This document shows, piece by piece, positions 8,737-17,385 of a stretch of DNA of 64,000 bases. The DNA is taken from the NCBI GenBank assembly GCA_050744325.1, contig JBOGHK010000015.1, positions 1-64,000 of the forward strand. Reading direction: 5' to 3'. The notes under the pieces were generated by a model, which was not told the origin of the DNA, ran no database searches, and saw nothing but the letters and a program-made list of their open reading frames with translations. The position numbers and the translations under genes were made by a program. The stretch's first letter is position 1; each line of letters starts with the position of its first letter. The stretch is from DASXTK01 sp050744325. GTDB lineage: Bacteria > Actinomycetota > Acidimicrobiia > Acidimicrobiales > VFJN01.

Positions 8737-8776
8737 GCACGACGCCCCGGAGGCACCTTGAGCAGCGCTTCGCGGG

Positions 8777-10018
8777 TCAGCGGTCGATCGGGGTGAGCGG
8801 TTCGAGCCGGTGCTCGCCCGTGTCCTCGTCCTCTTCGAGCCGCCAGCCGAGCCGGCGGGCCAGGATCGGGTGGCCCTCGTCGGGCCCGCTGGCCAGCACC
8901 TCGTCGTCGGCCCGCAGGACGACGTGGCCGCGGGGCCGGTAGATGTAGCGCCCGCCGCGCCGCACGGCCAGCACGTGGAATCCCGGGTCGACGTCGAGCT
9001 GCAGGTCGGCGAGCGCCGTGCCGTCCGCAGGTGAGCCATCGCCGACCGGGACCCGCACGACCACGTCGTCGCTCTCGCCGAGCGCGATCTGCAGGATGGG
9101 ATGCAGGTCCTCGTGTTTCTCGACCAGCCAGACCATCTGCTGCGCGGCATCGCCCAGGTCCTCGGCCGCCTGCGACAGGTGGAGCAGCCCCCGCAACGGG
9201 GCCGGGTCGGTGTCGGGCGAGCTGGCCGAGGCCCGCAGCACCCACAGCTCGAGCCGGTCCTTCATCTCGTCGAGCCGGTCCTCGAGCTGGCGAACCTCGG
9301 CCGCCAGGCCGACGTCGCGCAACACGATCGCCGAGTACGCCAGGCCGACAGCCGTCTCGGAAACGTTCTTCATCTCGACCAGCACGTCGACCGCTCGGTC
9401 GAGGTCGCTGAGCTGCCCATGGTCGGGCGGCGATGGCGGCTCCCACACCGGGGCCGCGGCCAGCTCGCGGAGGCGGACGATCCCTGCCGGCGAGCCGCGC
9501 AGGAACAGCACGTCGCTGGGCATGAGGATCTCCTCGCCCTCGACGTCGGTGATCCAGTCACGGTCGCGCCGGATGGCCACGATCCGCATCCCGGTCTGGA
9601 CCGGCAGCTCGAGGTCGGCCAGCGGGCGGCGGGCCAGGTGCGAGCCGTCGCGCACTCGCACCCGGTGCGACACCTCCTCGGCGGTGGAAAGGTCGGCGAC
9701 CAGCTCGCGGGGGATCCCCAGCCGGTGGGTCACGATGCGGGCGACGTCGACGGCGGCGTTGGCGATGCGCTCGATCGACGACACCACCTGCAGCACCGAG
9801 GCCATCGCGTCGGCCTCGCGCGGGTGGCGCACGGCCATCACGCAGACCGCCCGCATGTCGTGGACCAGCTCGTCCATGCGTTCCTCGAGCTCGCCCACCT
9901 CCTCGGCCATGTCGGGGTCGCCGAAGTAGAGCGCGGCGTAGGCCAGGTCGACCATCAGCTCGGACAGGTCCTTGGCCTCGGCGAGCATGGCCCGAAGGTT
10001 GCGGGGTTTGTCGTCCAT
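8777..10018 (-). CDS. Duplicated PhoU / TrkA-C regulatory protein
   Basis: 413-aa soluble protein built as two repeats: a PhoU-like helical region (1-115), an RCK_C/TrkA-C domain (118-188, with ADLELPVQTGMRIVAIRR and GEEILMPSDVLFLRGS), a second PhoU-like region (205-305) and a second TrkA-C domain (320-395, DLQLDVDPGFHVLAVRRG and RADDEVLASGPDEGH). TrkA-C domains bind small ligands and gate cation transport. It follows the SLC41-like Mg transporter gene by 102 bases on the same strand and is best read as that transporter's cytoplasmic regulator (inference). No membrane segment seen. Confidence 0.85.
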   Translation of the reverse strand: MDDKPRNLRAMLAEAKDLSELMVDLAYAALYFGDPDMAEEVGELEERMDELVHDMRAVCVMAVRHPREADAMASVLQVVSSIERIANAAVDVARIVTHRLGIPRELVADLSTAEEVSHRVRVRDGSHLARRPLADLELPVQTGMRIVAIRRDRDWITDVEGEEILMPSDVLFLRGSPAGIVRLRELAAAPVWEPPSPPDHGQLSDLDRAVDVLVEMKNVSETAVGLAYSAIVLRDVGLAAEVRQLEDRLDEMKDRLELWVLRASASSPDTDPAPLRGLLHLSQAAEDLGDAAQQMVWLVEKHEDLHPILQIALGESDDVVVRVPVGDGSPADGTALADLQLDVDPGFHVLAVRRGGRYIYRPRGHVVLRADDEVLASGPDEGHPILARRLGWRLEEDEDTGEHRLEPLTPIDR

Positions 10019-10120
10019 CGTCGGTTCCGGAACGACACGATAGGCGCGCCGACCGGCTCTCCTGGCACGCCAGCCCGACCCGTCCGCCCCGGTGACGGCG
10101 GTGGCCCGCTGGCGACACCG

Positions 10121-11353
10121 TCACACCACGCCGACAGCCACCACAGCCAGGATGAAGCAGATCGCACCGAGGAGGTCGAGCGACGAGGTGACCAACGGGA
10201 TGCCGACGTTGTCGGGATCGACACCCATCCGGTAGGAGACGATCGCGCCGTAGTAGGCGATCGCGATCGCCAGCGAGGTCACCATGAAGCCCCCCACCAC
10301 GGCCACTAGCGCCATGTCCACCGGCCCCGGGCTGCGCAGGTCGACCAGCGCTGCGGCGATGTCGGCCACCAGCGACGCGCCCACGAACACCGGGAACCCG
10401 ACCACGTAGGCGAAGCGCACGTCCTCGCGGGCCAACCGGCCCGGCACGGCCGCCGGCTCGAGCAGGCCGAGGTGCAGCTTGCTGGTGAGCCGGCTCGACA
10501 GGATGCCGCCGATCGCCCCGGCGGCCGCCAGGAACGGTGGCACCAGCGCGAGGAGCGCCGGGAACCCCGCCAGGTCGTCGAGGCGCTCTTGCAGCGTCTG
10601 ACCCGCGATCAGGCTGAGGATCCCCGCACCCACCACGACGACCATCGACTCGCGCACCACCCGGCGGGTGATGGTCAGGCCGGACGACGCCCCGGCGACG
10701 ATCGCCACCGTGGCACCGATGACACCCAGCCCGGCGAGCACCGGGGTCACGAGCTCGATGTCGACCAGGTAGGTGGCCAGGAACAGCGAGGGCAGCGTCA
10801 CCATGTCGCCCGACGCGGTGACCAGCGGCGCGGTGACGTTGTCGGGATCCCAGTCGTACCGGACCGAGCCGGCCGCCAACAGCACGGTGAGCACCAGCAC
10901 CACGAGCGACGACAACGCCCCGCCGACCAGGGAGATCACCACGAAGTCGTCGACGGAGATCGAGTCCTCCAGCCCGAAGCCCACCGAGACCGTCTTGGCC
11001 AGTATCCCGAGCGCCACGGAGGCGAACACCGTGAGCGCCGCCGCCGCGAGCACGTTCTGCCCGAGCACGGTCTGGGGTCGGGTGCTCACCCGGAAGGTCC
11101 CGGCGTGGATCGAGGTGCCGAGCCGCGCGCCGAGGGCGCCGAAGACGGTGCCCCGCAAGCCGATCGCAGCGGGGATGAGGATCAGCAGGCCCGGTAGCTC
11201 TTCGAGCGTCCCGGTGATCGCCCCGAGGGTCAGCCCTGCGACCAGGCTGGCCAGCAGCGAGATGGCGAGCGCGACGAAGCTCTGCCGGACGCTCGCGGCA
11301 TCCGGGCCGGACAGCGCGCGCAGGCGCGCTCGCAGGAATCGTCGCCACTGCAT
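10121..11353 (-). CDS. SLC41/MgtE-type divalent cation transporter, two fused domains
   Basis: 410-aa integral membrane protein made of two MgtE-type membrane domains in tandem (about 20-205 and 215-410), the layout of eukaryotic SLC41 proteins rather than bacterial MgtE. It has no N-terminal MgtE_N/CBS regulatory domains. Each half ends with the ion-pathway motif: YDWDPDNVTAPLVTASGD in half 1 and GVDPDNVGIPLVTSSLD in half 2. It should move Mg2+ (or a similar divalent ion). The lost cytosolic sensor may be replaced by the PhoU/TrkA-C protein encoded next. I saw no M-box-like leader in the 99 bases upstream. Confidence 0.85.
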   Translation of the reverse strand: MQWRRFLRARLRALSGPDAASVRQSFVALAISLLASLVAGLTLGAITGTLEELPGLLILIPAAIGLRGTVFGALGARLGTSIHAGTFRVSTRPQTVLGQNVLAAAALTVFASVALGILAKTVSVGFGLEDSISVDDFVVISLVGGALSSLVVLVLTVLLAAGSVRYDWDPDNVTAPLVTASGDMVTLPSLFLATYLVDIELVTPVLAGLGVIGATVAIVAGASSGLTITRRVVRESMVVVVGAGILSLIAGQTLQERLDDLAGFPALLALVPPFLAAAGAIGGILSSRLTSKLHLGLLEPAAVPGRLAREDVRFAYVVGFPVFVGASLVADIAAALVDLRSPGPVDMALVAVVGGFMVTSLAIAIAYYGAIVSYRMGVDPDNVGIPLVTSSLDLLGAICFILAVVAVGVV

Positions 11354-11452
11354 GGCTCGGCTCGTGGAGGTCGGTCAGATCGGACGAACAACAGGTCGGT
11401 TCCTCCGCCCCGGACGTCCCGGGAATCCGGGACAGTCTGCAACACTCGGACG

Positions 11453-13111
11453 ATGCCGTCCGACATGCCTACTCCCTCGTCGACAGCGGATGCCGGGGTC
11501 GATCAGTTCGCGACGCTCAGCGAGGCCTACCTCGACGAGCTGTTCGCCGACAGCCCGGCAACGGCGACGTTCCAGGGCTGGGACGGGCTCGACGACCGAT
11601 CGCCGGACCTCGGCGCCGACGCCATCGCCGAGCGTGAGCGCCGTGCCGACGGCTGGCTGGCCCGGTTCCGTGAGCTCGACGACGAGGTGCTCACGACCGA
11701 CCAGCGCGTCGACCGCGACCTGGTGGTGTCGACGCTCGAGAGCGGACGGGTGCGACGCGACTTCGAGGACTGGCGGCGGAATCCCGACCACTACCTCGGC
11801 CCCGCGCTGTTCGGCGTGTTCGCATTGTTCCTGCGGCGTTCCCTGCCCGACCCCGAGCTGACCGCGGCGGCCGAGGCGCGTCTGCGGGCCGTCCCCGACC
11901 TGCTGGCGGCGGGCCGCGCCAACCTCGACGCCGACCTGGCGTCCGCGATCCTGGTCCGTCGGGCCCAGGGCCAGTGCGCAGCCGGCGAGGCGTACGCCCG
12001 CCAGCTCGTCCCAGCCGAGGTCGGCGACGACGCCCTGCGGGCGCGGCTGGTCGAGGCGGGAGAGGTCGCCGCCGAGGCGTTCGGCGCGTTCGGAGGGTTC
12101 CTCGCGGAGCTGGCCGAGCAGGCGACCGGCGACTGGGCGATCGGCGAGCCGCGCTACACGGCACTTCTGCAGCGCGCCGAGCTGCTCTCGTTCGACACCG
12201 CTGGACTGCACGCGCGGGGAGTCGAGGCCTGGGACGAGCTCGACACCGAGATGAGCGCGCTGGCCGAGCGGATCGATCCGGTGGCGTCGGGGTGGCCCGA
12301 GGTGGTCGCCGCCTTGGGCCAGAACCGGCCGGCCACGCCCGACGAGATGCGCGACGGCTACGCGCGCGAGACCGAGCGGTGTCGGGCCTTCCTGGTCGAG
12401 CGCGAGCTGGTGAGCTTCGTCGACGGCGAGGAGTGCCACGTCGTGCCGTCGCCACCGTTCCAGCGACCGGTGCTGGCCGTGGCGTCGTACTTCCAACCGC
12501 CGGCGTTCAAGCCCTCACGGGTCGGGCGGTTCAACGTGCCCTACCCGCCCGACGGCATCCCTGAGGACGAAGTCGTCAAGCGCCTCTCGGACAACAGCTT
12601 CCACGCGATGCCCTCGATCACCGCGCATGAGGCCTACCCCGGGCACCACTGGCATCTCACGACCATGTCGACGGCCTCGCCGCTGCGCAGGGTGCACCGG
12701 TCTGCCTACTTCACCGAGGGTTGGGGCCTGTACGCCGAGCGGGTCATGCGCGAGCAGGGCTACTTCGCCGATCCGTCCGACGAGCTGGCACACCTCAACA
12801 TGCGCATCTTCCGGGCTGCGCGCATCGTGGTCGACACCGCGCTGCACTCCGGGGACATGACCGTCGACCAGGCCGTCGGCCACATGCAACAGCACGCGGG
12901 TCTCACCGAGCCGGTCGCCCGGGCCGAGGTCTACCGGTACTGCGCGTGGCCCACCCAGGCCGCCAGCTACCTGACCGGCTGCTTCGAGATCGAGCGGATG
13001 CGCGACCGCTGGCTCGCCGAGCGCCGCGGCGGGCTACGCGAGTTCCACGACACGATCTGCGCGACGGGTGGCCTCCCGATCGCGCTCGCGGAGCAGGCGA
13101 CGTTCGGATGA
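11453..13111 (+). CDS. DUF885 family putative metallopeptidase
   Basis: 552-aa DUF885 protein. The family's zinc-hydrolase-like signature is present: HEAYPGHHWH starting at His392, followed by the helix EGWGLYAERVM about 25 residues on, which supplies a further acidic ligand, and C-terminal TQAASYLTGCFEIERMR. No signal peptide is visible, so it is likely cytoplasmic. The family is annotated as peptidase-like without a defined substrate. ATG at 11453 chosen; an ATG four codons later is possible. Its stop overlaps the start of the PEBP gene by 4 bases. Confidence 0.85.
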   Translation: MPSDMPTPSSTADAGVDQFATLSEAYLDELFADSPATATFQGWDGLDDRSPDLGADAIAERERRADGWLARFRELDDEVLTTDQRVDRDLVVSTLESGRVRRDFEDWRRNPDHYLGPALFGVFALFLRRSLPDPELTAAAEARLRAVPDLLAAGRANLDADLASAILVRRAQGQCAAGEAYARQLVPAEVGDDALRARLVEAGEVAAEAFGAFGGFLAELAEQATGDWAIGEPRYTALLQRAELLSFDTAGLHARGVEAWDELDTEMSALAERIDPVASGWPEVVAALGQNRPATPDEMRDGYARETERCRAFLVERELVSFVDGEECHVVPSPPFQRPVLAVASYFQPPAFKPSRVGRFNVPYPPDGIPEDEVVKRLSDNSFHAMPSITAHEAYPGHHWHLTTMSTASPLRRVHRSAYFTEGWGLYAERVMREQGYFADPSDELAHLNMRIFRAARIVVDTALHSGDMTVDQAVGHMQQHAGLTEPVARAEVYRYCAWPTQAASYLTGCFEIERMRDRWLAERRGGLREFHDTICATGGLPIALAEQATFG

Positions 13112-13773
13112 ACCGCGCGGCCTTGCCGAACCTGCCCCCGGAGATGGGTGCAGGGATCCATCTCCGGGGGCAGGTTGGATGGGTCCTCGGGCTGGCGCTG
13201 GTGGCGGGTTTGGTGGCGTGCGGTGCGGACGACCGCGAGCTGCGTCCGCCCTCCGACGCGCAGACCACGACAACGGCGCCCGCGGCGCCCACCACTCCCA
13301 GCGACGGAGTCGGCACCGAGACCGAGCTGGTCCTCCAATTGACGTCAGCGGCCTTCGCCCGCGATGAGGCGATCCCCGAGCAGTTCACCTGCAACGGCCG
13401 CGACGTCTCGCCGCCACTGGGGTGGGTCAACCTGCCGGCCGGAGTCACCGAGCTCGCCCTGGTGGTGGTCGACGTGGACGCCGACGGGTTCGTCCACTGG
13501 CTGGTCACCGGCATCCCGCCGACCACCGGTGGCCTGGCCGAGGGCCAGGTGCCCGACGGGGCCGCGGAGTGGACCAACAGCTTCGGCGAGCCGGCTTGGG
13601 GCGGCCCATGCCCTCCCGCAGGGTCCGGCACCCACCGCTACGAGTTTCGGCTGCTCGCCCTGTCCGAACCCGCCGGGCTGGCGTCGGGCATGACGGCCGA
13701 GGCGGCGTTCGACCGGCTGGTCAGCCTCCCAGCCCTCGCGATCGCGACGTACACCGGCACGGTCGTCGGCTGA
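13108..13773 (+). CDS. PEBP (YbhB/YbcL)-type lipoprotein
   Basis: About 221 aa: a signal peptide ending in a lipobox (LALVAGLVAC), a Thr/Pro linker, then a PEBP domain from residue ~70 with EQFTCNGRDVSPPLGW, ALVVVDVDADGFVHWLVTGIP and GGPCPPAGSGTHRYEFRLLAL, all typical of the YbhB/YbcL group. It would sit on the outer face of the membrane; ligand unknown. The first codons are unusual: residues 8-23 are encoded by a 48-base palindrome (13129-13176). The start is either the ATG overlapping the DUF885 stop or the ATG at 13144 inside the palindrome; both leave a usable signal peptide. Confidence 0.85.
   Translation: MNRAALPNLPPEMGAGIHLRGQVGWVLGLALVAGLVACGADDRELRPPSDAQTTTTAPAAPTTPSDGVGTETELVLQLTSAAFARDEAIPEQFTCNGRDVSPPLGWVNLPAGVTELALVVVDVDADGFVHWLVTGIPPTTGGLAEGQVPDGAAEWTNSFGEPAWGGPCPPAGSGTHRYEFRLLALSEPAGLASGMTAEAAFDRLVSLPALAIATYTGTVVG
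13129..13176. repeat. 48-base palindrome at start of the PEBP gene
   Basis: A 19-base left arm (13129-13147) pairs perfectly with the right arm (13158-13176) around a 10-base centre. It lies in frame over 16 codons of the lipoprotein gene. Read on either strand it encodes NLPPEM....HLRGQV, so frame and peptide survive inversion. It could act as an attenuator of downstream translation or be a mobile palindromic unit. Confidence 0.85.
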
Positions 13774-13854
13774 TCAGCCGTTCCCGGGCAGGCCCCGCCG
13801 AGGCGGAGGGGTCGGAGCCCGGGGGCGGGAGAGTGGGGTCGGGCGCGGGCCTAC

Positions 13855-14877
13855 TCACCGGCGGCGACGGCCGGATCGGGGGCGCGTCTCGTCTCCGGGA
13901 GCCTCGTCGTCGGCGACCGTCTCCTCGTCGGCAACGCCGTCCTCGTCGTCGTACGCGTCCTGGACGTTGTCGTCTTCGGGCTGGTCCTCGTCGTCGGCGT
14001 CCGCCAACTCCTCGTCGTACTCCTCCTCGTACGCGTCCTGGACGTCGTCGTCTTCGAGCTCGTCCTCGTCGCCGTCCATCAACTCCTCGTCGTACTCCTC
14101 GTCGTCCACCAACTCCTCGTCGTACTCCTCGTCGAGGTCGTCGTAGTCGTCGGCGGGCTCGTCCTCGTTGGCGGGCTCGTCCTTGGCTCGCGCCTTCGAC
14201 TCGGCCTGCTCGGCCACCCGCCCAGCCATCTCGACCCTGCGCACCTGGAAGCTGGCGATCGCAACGAAGATCATCGACGGCAAGAAGAAGGTCATCTGCA
14301 GCAGCAGGACCATGAACGCGAGCGCGATCATCCCGACGGTCAGCGGGGTGCTGCGCCCGGATCGGCGGAAGGCGACGATCACGCCGACCAGCACCACCAG
14401 GGGCAGGACGAACTGGAGCAGGACCACGGGACCACTGGCATCGATCGCCGAGGTGTTGTGCGAGTCCACCGTCTCGCCGGACATGAGCGAACGGGCTTCG
14501 AGATAGAGGCCCGTGAACCTGAGCGGCACCGGCTCACCACGGTCGTCCACCGGTTGGATGGGAAGGAAGGGCACGACCAGCACGGCCGCGATGCCCAACA
14601 CGATGGCGTAGGACGCCATCCGCACGCCCGGAGCGGGACGTGTGCCCGTCCCCAGGCCCAGCCATTCCTTCCAGCCGGCCCAGCCGCCCTCGAGCCCGGG
14701 TGCGGGGGCCGCTGCCACCGCCGCAGCCCCCCGCGTCGTGCCAACCGAGCTCGACGAAGCCCGAGCCCTCACGGGCCGCGGCTGCGCGGCGTGCTCGGAC
14801 CGTGCGGCCATGGCGGCTCGCTTCGCCCGGTTCTCGGCGGCTCGACGTTGCTTGGCGGGTTGACGCTTGGACGGCAC
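13855..14877 (-). CDS. Membrane protein with extremely acidic C-terminal tail
   Basis: 340-aa protein without a recognised family. Residues 1-45 are basic (start MPSKRQPAKQRRAAENRAKR), a membrane segment follows at about 87-106, then an extracytoplasmic loop (~107-150), and further hydrophobic segments at about 150-168 and 178-210. From ~225 to the end the chain is almost all Asp/Glu, with internally repeated blocks of the type YDEEL, DDDVQDAY and EDDNVQDAYDDE, closing with a basic RPRSGRRRR. The acidic tail may bind cations or basic partners (inference). The internal repeats suggest growth by slippage. Confidence 0.7.
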   Translation of the reverse strand: MPSKRQPAKQRRAAENRAKRAAMAARSEHAAQPRPVRARASSSSVGTTRGAAAVAAAPAPGLEGGWAGWKEWLGLGTGTRPAPGVRMASYAIVLGIAAVLVVPFLPIQPVDDRGEPVPLRFTGLYLEARSLMSGETVDSHNTSAIDASGPVVLLQFVLPLVVLVGVIVAFRRSGRSTPLTVGMIALAFMVLLLQMTFFLPSMIFVAIASFQVRRVEMAGRVAEQAESKARAKDEPANEDEPADDYDDLDEEYDEELVDDEEYDEELMDGDEDELEDDDVQDAYEEEYDEELADADDEDQPEDDNVQDAYDDEDGVADEETVADDEAPGDETRPRSGRRRR

Positions 14878-14976
14878 GGTCGCTCAAAGTACCGCGTGCT
14901 GACCTGCACGGTGGCCTCCGCCCTACAGGCACGCCGGAACGAGTGCGGCCGTCCGGCCGTGTGGCTGGTCAACCGG

Positions 14977-16155
14977 TCAACCGGTCAGCTCGCGCTCCAC
15001 CGGAGTGCGGAACCGTGGGGTGACGCGGACGTCGCCGATCCACGCGGCCAGGCGCTCGGCCTCGGTCTCGATCGCGGTGGCCGCCTCGGCGCCGACGTCC
15101 TCGAACAACCGGAACACGACGTCGCCTGTCGACTTGCGCTGCGCCCAGCCACCGACGATCCGGCCGTCGGCCCAGACTGTCGGCCCGATGTTGCCCGACC
15201 GGTCGAACAACCGCGACCGGTGGTCGCCCAGGTACCAATCGCGCCCACTCCACCCCATCGCCGTGGGGTCGAGCGCCGGGAGCAGGGCGATCCACGGACC
15301 GGGCGGTTCGACGGGCTCGAGGTCGTCAGCCAGGAGCAGCCCGCTCGCCCCGTCGAGGTCGACCTCGACCACGGCCAGCCGGACCAGCGCCGTGCGCACC
15401 TCGCCGAGGTTCAGACCGGTCCACCACTTGAGGTCACCGATCGTGCCCGGCCCGAACGCGCGCAGCCATCCCTCGACCAGCGCGGCGTGGGCGTCGACCC
15501 GGTCCAGGGCGGCCATGCCCTCCGGAAGCCACCTCTCGATCGGCGCCCAGCGGTACTGGCTGTTGTTCCAGGCACCCCGCGGCCGTCCACGCACGATCGC
15601 GCCGTCCATCGACATGAGGTTGAGTATCTGGGTCGTGGCGTTCTGTTGTCCGCCGTACGACTTGCCTTCGGCATAGACGTAGCGGGTGCGCAGCCCGGGC
15701 ACGGCCGTGGACAGCTCGGTGCCGAACGCACCGCCCCGGTCCTTCAACGCCTGGAGCGTTGCCTGCTCGACCGCGGCCAGCCATGCCGCGGTGTCGTCGG
15801 TGATGCCCACGTCCTGGAGCAGCTTCAGCAGTCTCCGTCGCTCGCGCGCCGCGATGGCCACCGTGCATCCGGCGTGGACCACGGGCACGAGCTCGGTGGG
15901 CGCCACCCACATCGTGCGCCGCATCCCGAGCATCCGGACCAGCGAGCGGTGCTCGTAGAGGGCGTCTTCGATGGCGACGACCTTGGGATCGGCCATGCGG
16001 GCCGCCGCCGCAAGGAACACCGTGGCCGGGTCGGTCGAGTGCAGCGCCACCAGTGACCGCGCGACCTCGGTGACGTCGTCGCAGCGCTGCCCGGCCGACA
16101 GGCGGTGGCGCCGACCCAGCCGGGCTCGCCGCTCGGTGACCGTGACCCGCCGCAT
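14977..16155 (-). CDS. Winged-helix DNA-binding domain protein (HTH_42/YcaQ-like)
   Basis: 392-aa protein of the HTH_42 family. It begins with the conserved MRRVTVTERRARLGRRHRL, then LHSTDPATVFLAAAARM, ALYEHRSLVRMLGMRRTMWV, and near the C-terminus DRSGNIGPTVWADGRIVGGWAQR, all typical. Members include the AlkX/YcaQ-type DNA glycosylases acting on interstrand cross-links; which activity this one has cannot be told. An upstream ATG (16263) would add 36 non-conserved residues; 16155 starts at the conserved segment. It lies between the acidic membrane protein and the S1C protease, all on the minus strand. Confidence 0.82.
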   Translation of the reverse strand: MRRVTVTERRARLGRRHRLSAGQRCDDVTEVARSLVALHSTDPATVFLAAAARMADPKVVAIEDALYEHRSLVRMLGMRRTMWVAPTELVPVVHAGCTVAIAARERRRLLKLLQDVGITDDTAAWLAAVEQATLQALKDRGGAFGTELSTAVPGLRTRYVYAEGKSYGGQQNATTQILNLMSMDGAIVRGRPRGAWNNSQYRWAPIERWLPEGMAALDRVDAHAALVEGWLRAFGPGTIGDLKWWTGLNLGEVRTALVRLAVVEVDLDGASGLLLADDLEPVEPPGPWIALLPALDPTAMGWSGRDWYLGDHRSRLFDRSGNIGPTVWADGRIVGGWAQRKSTGDVVFRLFEDVGAEAATAIETEAERLAAWIGDVRVTPRFRTPVERELTG

Positions 16156-16289
16156 CGGCCGGGAGGTTACCCAGCCGGGACCGGGGGCTCGGGGGCCGGA
16201 CGGGATTCCCTGACGAAGGCGACGGGCAGTACGTGCAGCGGCCGCGGCAGACGATCTCGACACGACGTGGGCCGCATCGACAGGGATGG

Positions 16290-17384
16290 TCAGAGCTCGC
16301 GGGGGACGATGCGGAGCTCGCGGAGGTCCCCGCCGCGGACCACGGTCGCCATCGTCGAGCGGCCGACCTGGTCGCCGGTGAGCAACCGCTGGAGGTCGCC
16401 GATCGACTCGACCGGCGTGCCGTCCAGGGCGACGAGGATGTCCTCGGGACGGATCCCCGCCGCCGCGGCGGGGCCACCGCTGACCACGCCGGTGACCTCG
16501 ACGCCGCGACGACGATCCAGCCGGTCGGCCACGCGGGGCGGCAGGGGTCGGCTGCCCCCCGCCAGCCCGATCTCCGCCCGGCGCACCCGGCCGTCGGCGA
16601 TCAGCGCACCGACGATGCGCACCGTGGTCGGGTCGAGCGGCACGGCCAGCCCCAACCCCTGGCCGATGCCTGGACCGACGACGGCCGTGTTGATCCCCAC
16701 CACCGAGGCGTCGCTGGTGGCCAGGGCGCCGCCGCTGTTGCCCGGATGCAGTGCCGCGTCGGTCTGGATCACACCCTCGACCACCCGCGCCCGGCGCCCG
16801 TCGATGGTGGTGATCGAACGCCCGAGCGCCGAGACCACCCCGGCCGACACCGAGCCGGCAAAGCCGAGCGGGCTGCCGACCGCGACGACCAGCTGGCCGA
16901 CCTTGAGCGTTGCGGCGTTGCCGAGCGTGGCGGCGTCGAGGCCGCCGACCGGCACCCGGACGACTGCCAGGTCGGACAGCTGGTCGCGGCCCACGACCTC
17001 GTAGGGCAGTTCGGAGCCGTCGTGGAACACGGCGCTGCCGGCGGTGTTCCCGGCAACCACGTGGGCCGAGGTGACCAGCAGGCCATCGGACGACAGGATG
17101 ACCGCCGAGCCGTTGCCACGGCCGTGGCGCAGGCTGACCACCGACGGCAGCAGCCGCTCGGCGACCCGCACGACGGTGCGGGAGTAGGCGTCGAGAGCGA
17201 CACCGTCGTCTTCCTCCGCCTGCGGGATGGGGGTCTCGCCGAGAGGGTGGGTGGCCGAGCCGGTGGCGGCGAGATGCCAGCCAGCTCGAGATGCGTCGGT
17301 GCCGACGGCGGTAGGGCGGGCATCTCGGCGACGAGACCTGCCCAGGCGCCGGAGCCCACGCTCCCCGTGACCCTCGGGGCCCAC
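16290..17384 (-). CDS. S1C trypsin-like serine protease with PDZ domain (second of pair)
   Basis: 364-aa HtrA/DegP-type protease. The catalytic triad is visible: His in TSAHVV, Asp in QLSDLAVVRV, Ser in HPGNSGGAL. A C-terminal PDZ domain follows (GVEVTGVVSGGPAAAAGIRPEDILVALDG). The first ~60 residues are non-conserved and Arg-rich. The GTG at 17384 lies one base after the stop of the upstream protease gene (TAG-C-GTG), so translation is probably coupled. A longer start at 17462 would overlap that gene by 77 bases and is less likely. Neither a signal peptide nor a membrane helix is evident, which is unusual for HtrA proteins. Confidence 0.85.
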   Translation of the reverse strand: MGPEGHGERGLRRLGRSRRRDARPTAVGTDASRAGWHLAATGSATHPLGETPIPQAEEDDGVALDAYSRTVVRVAERLLPSVVSLRHGRGNGSAVILSSDGLLVTSAHVVAGNTAGSAVFHDGSELPYEVVGRDQLSDLAVVRVPVGGLDAATLGNAATLKVGQLVVAVGSPLGFAGSVSAGVVSALGRSITTIDGRRARVVEGVIQTDAALHPGNSGGALATSDASVVGINTAVVGPGIGQGLGLAVPLDPTTVRIVGALIADGRVRRAEIGLAGGSRPLPPRVADRLDRRRGVEVTGVVSGGPAAAAGIRPEDILVALDGTPVESIGDLQRLLTGDQVGRSTMATVVRGGDLRELRIVPREL

Positions 17385-17385
17385 G

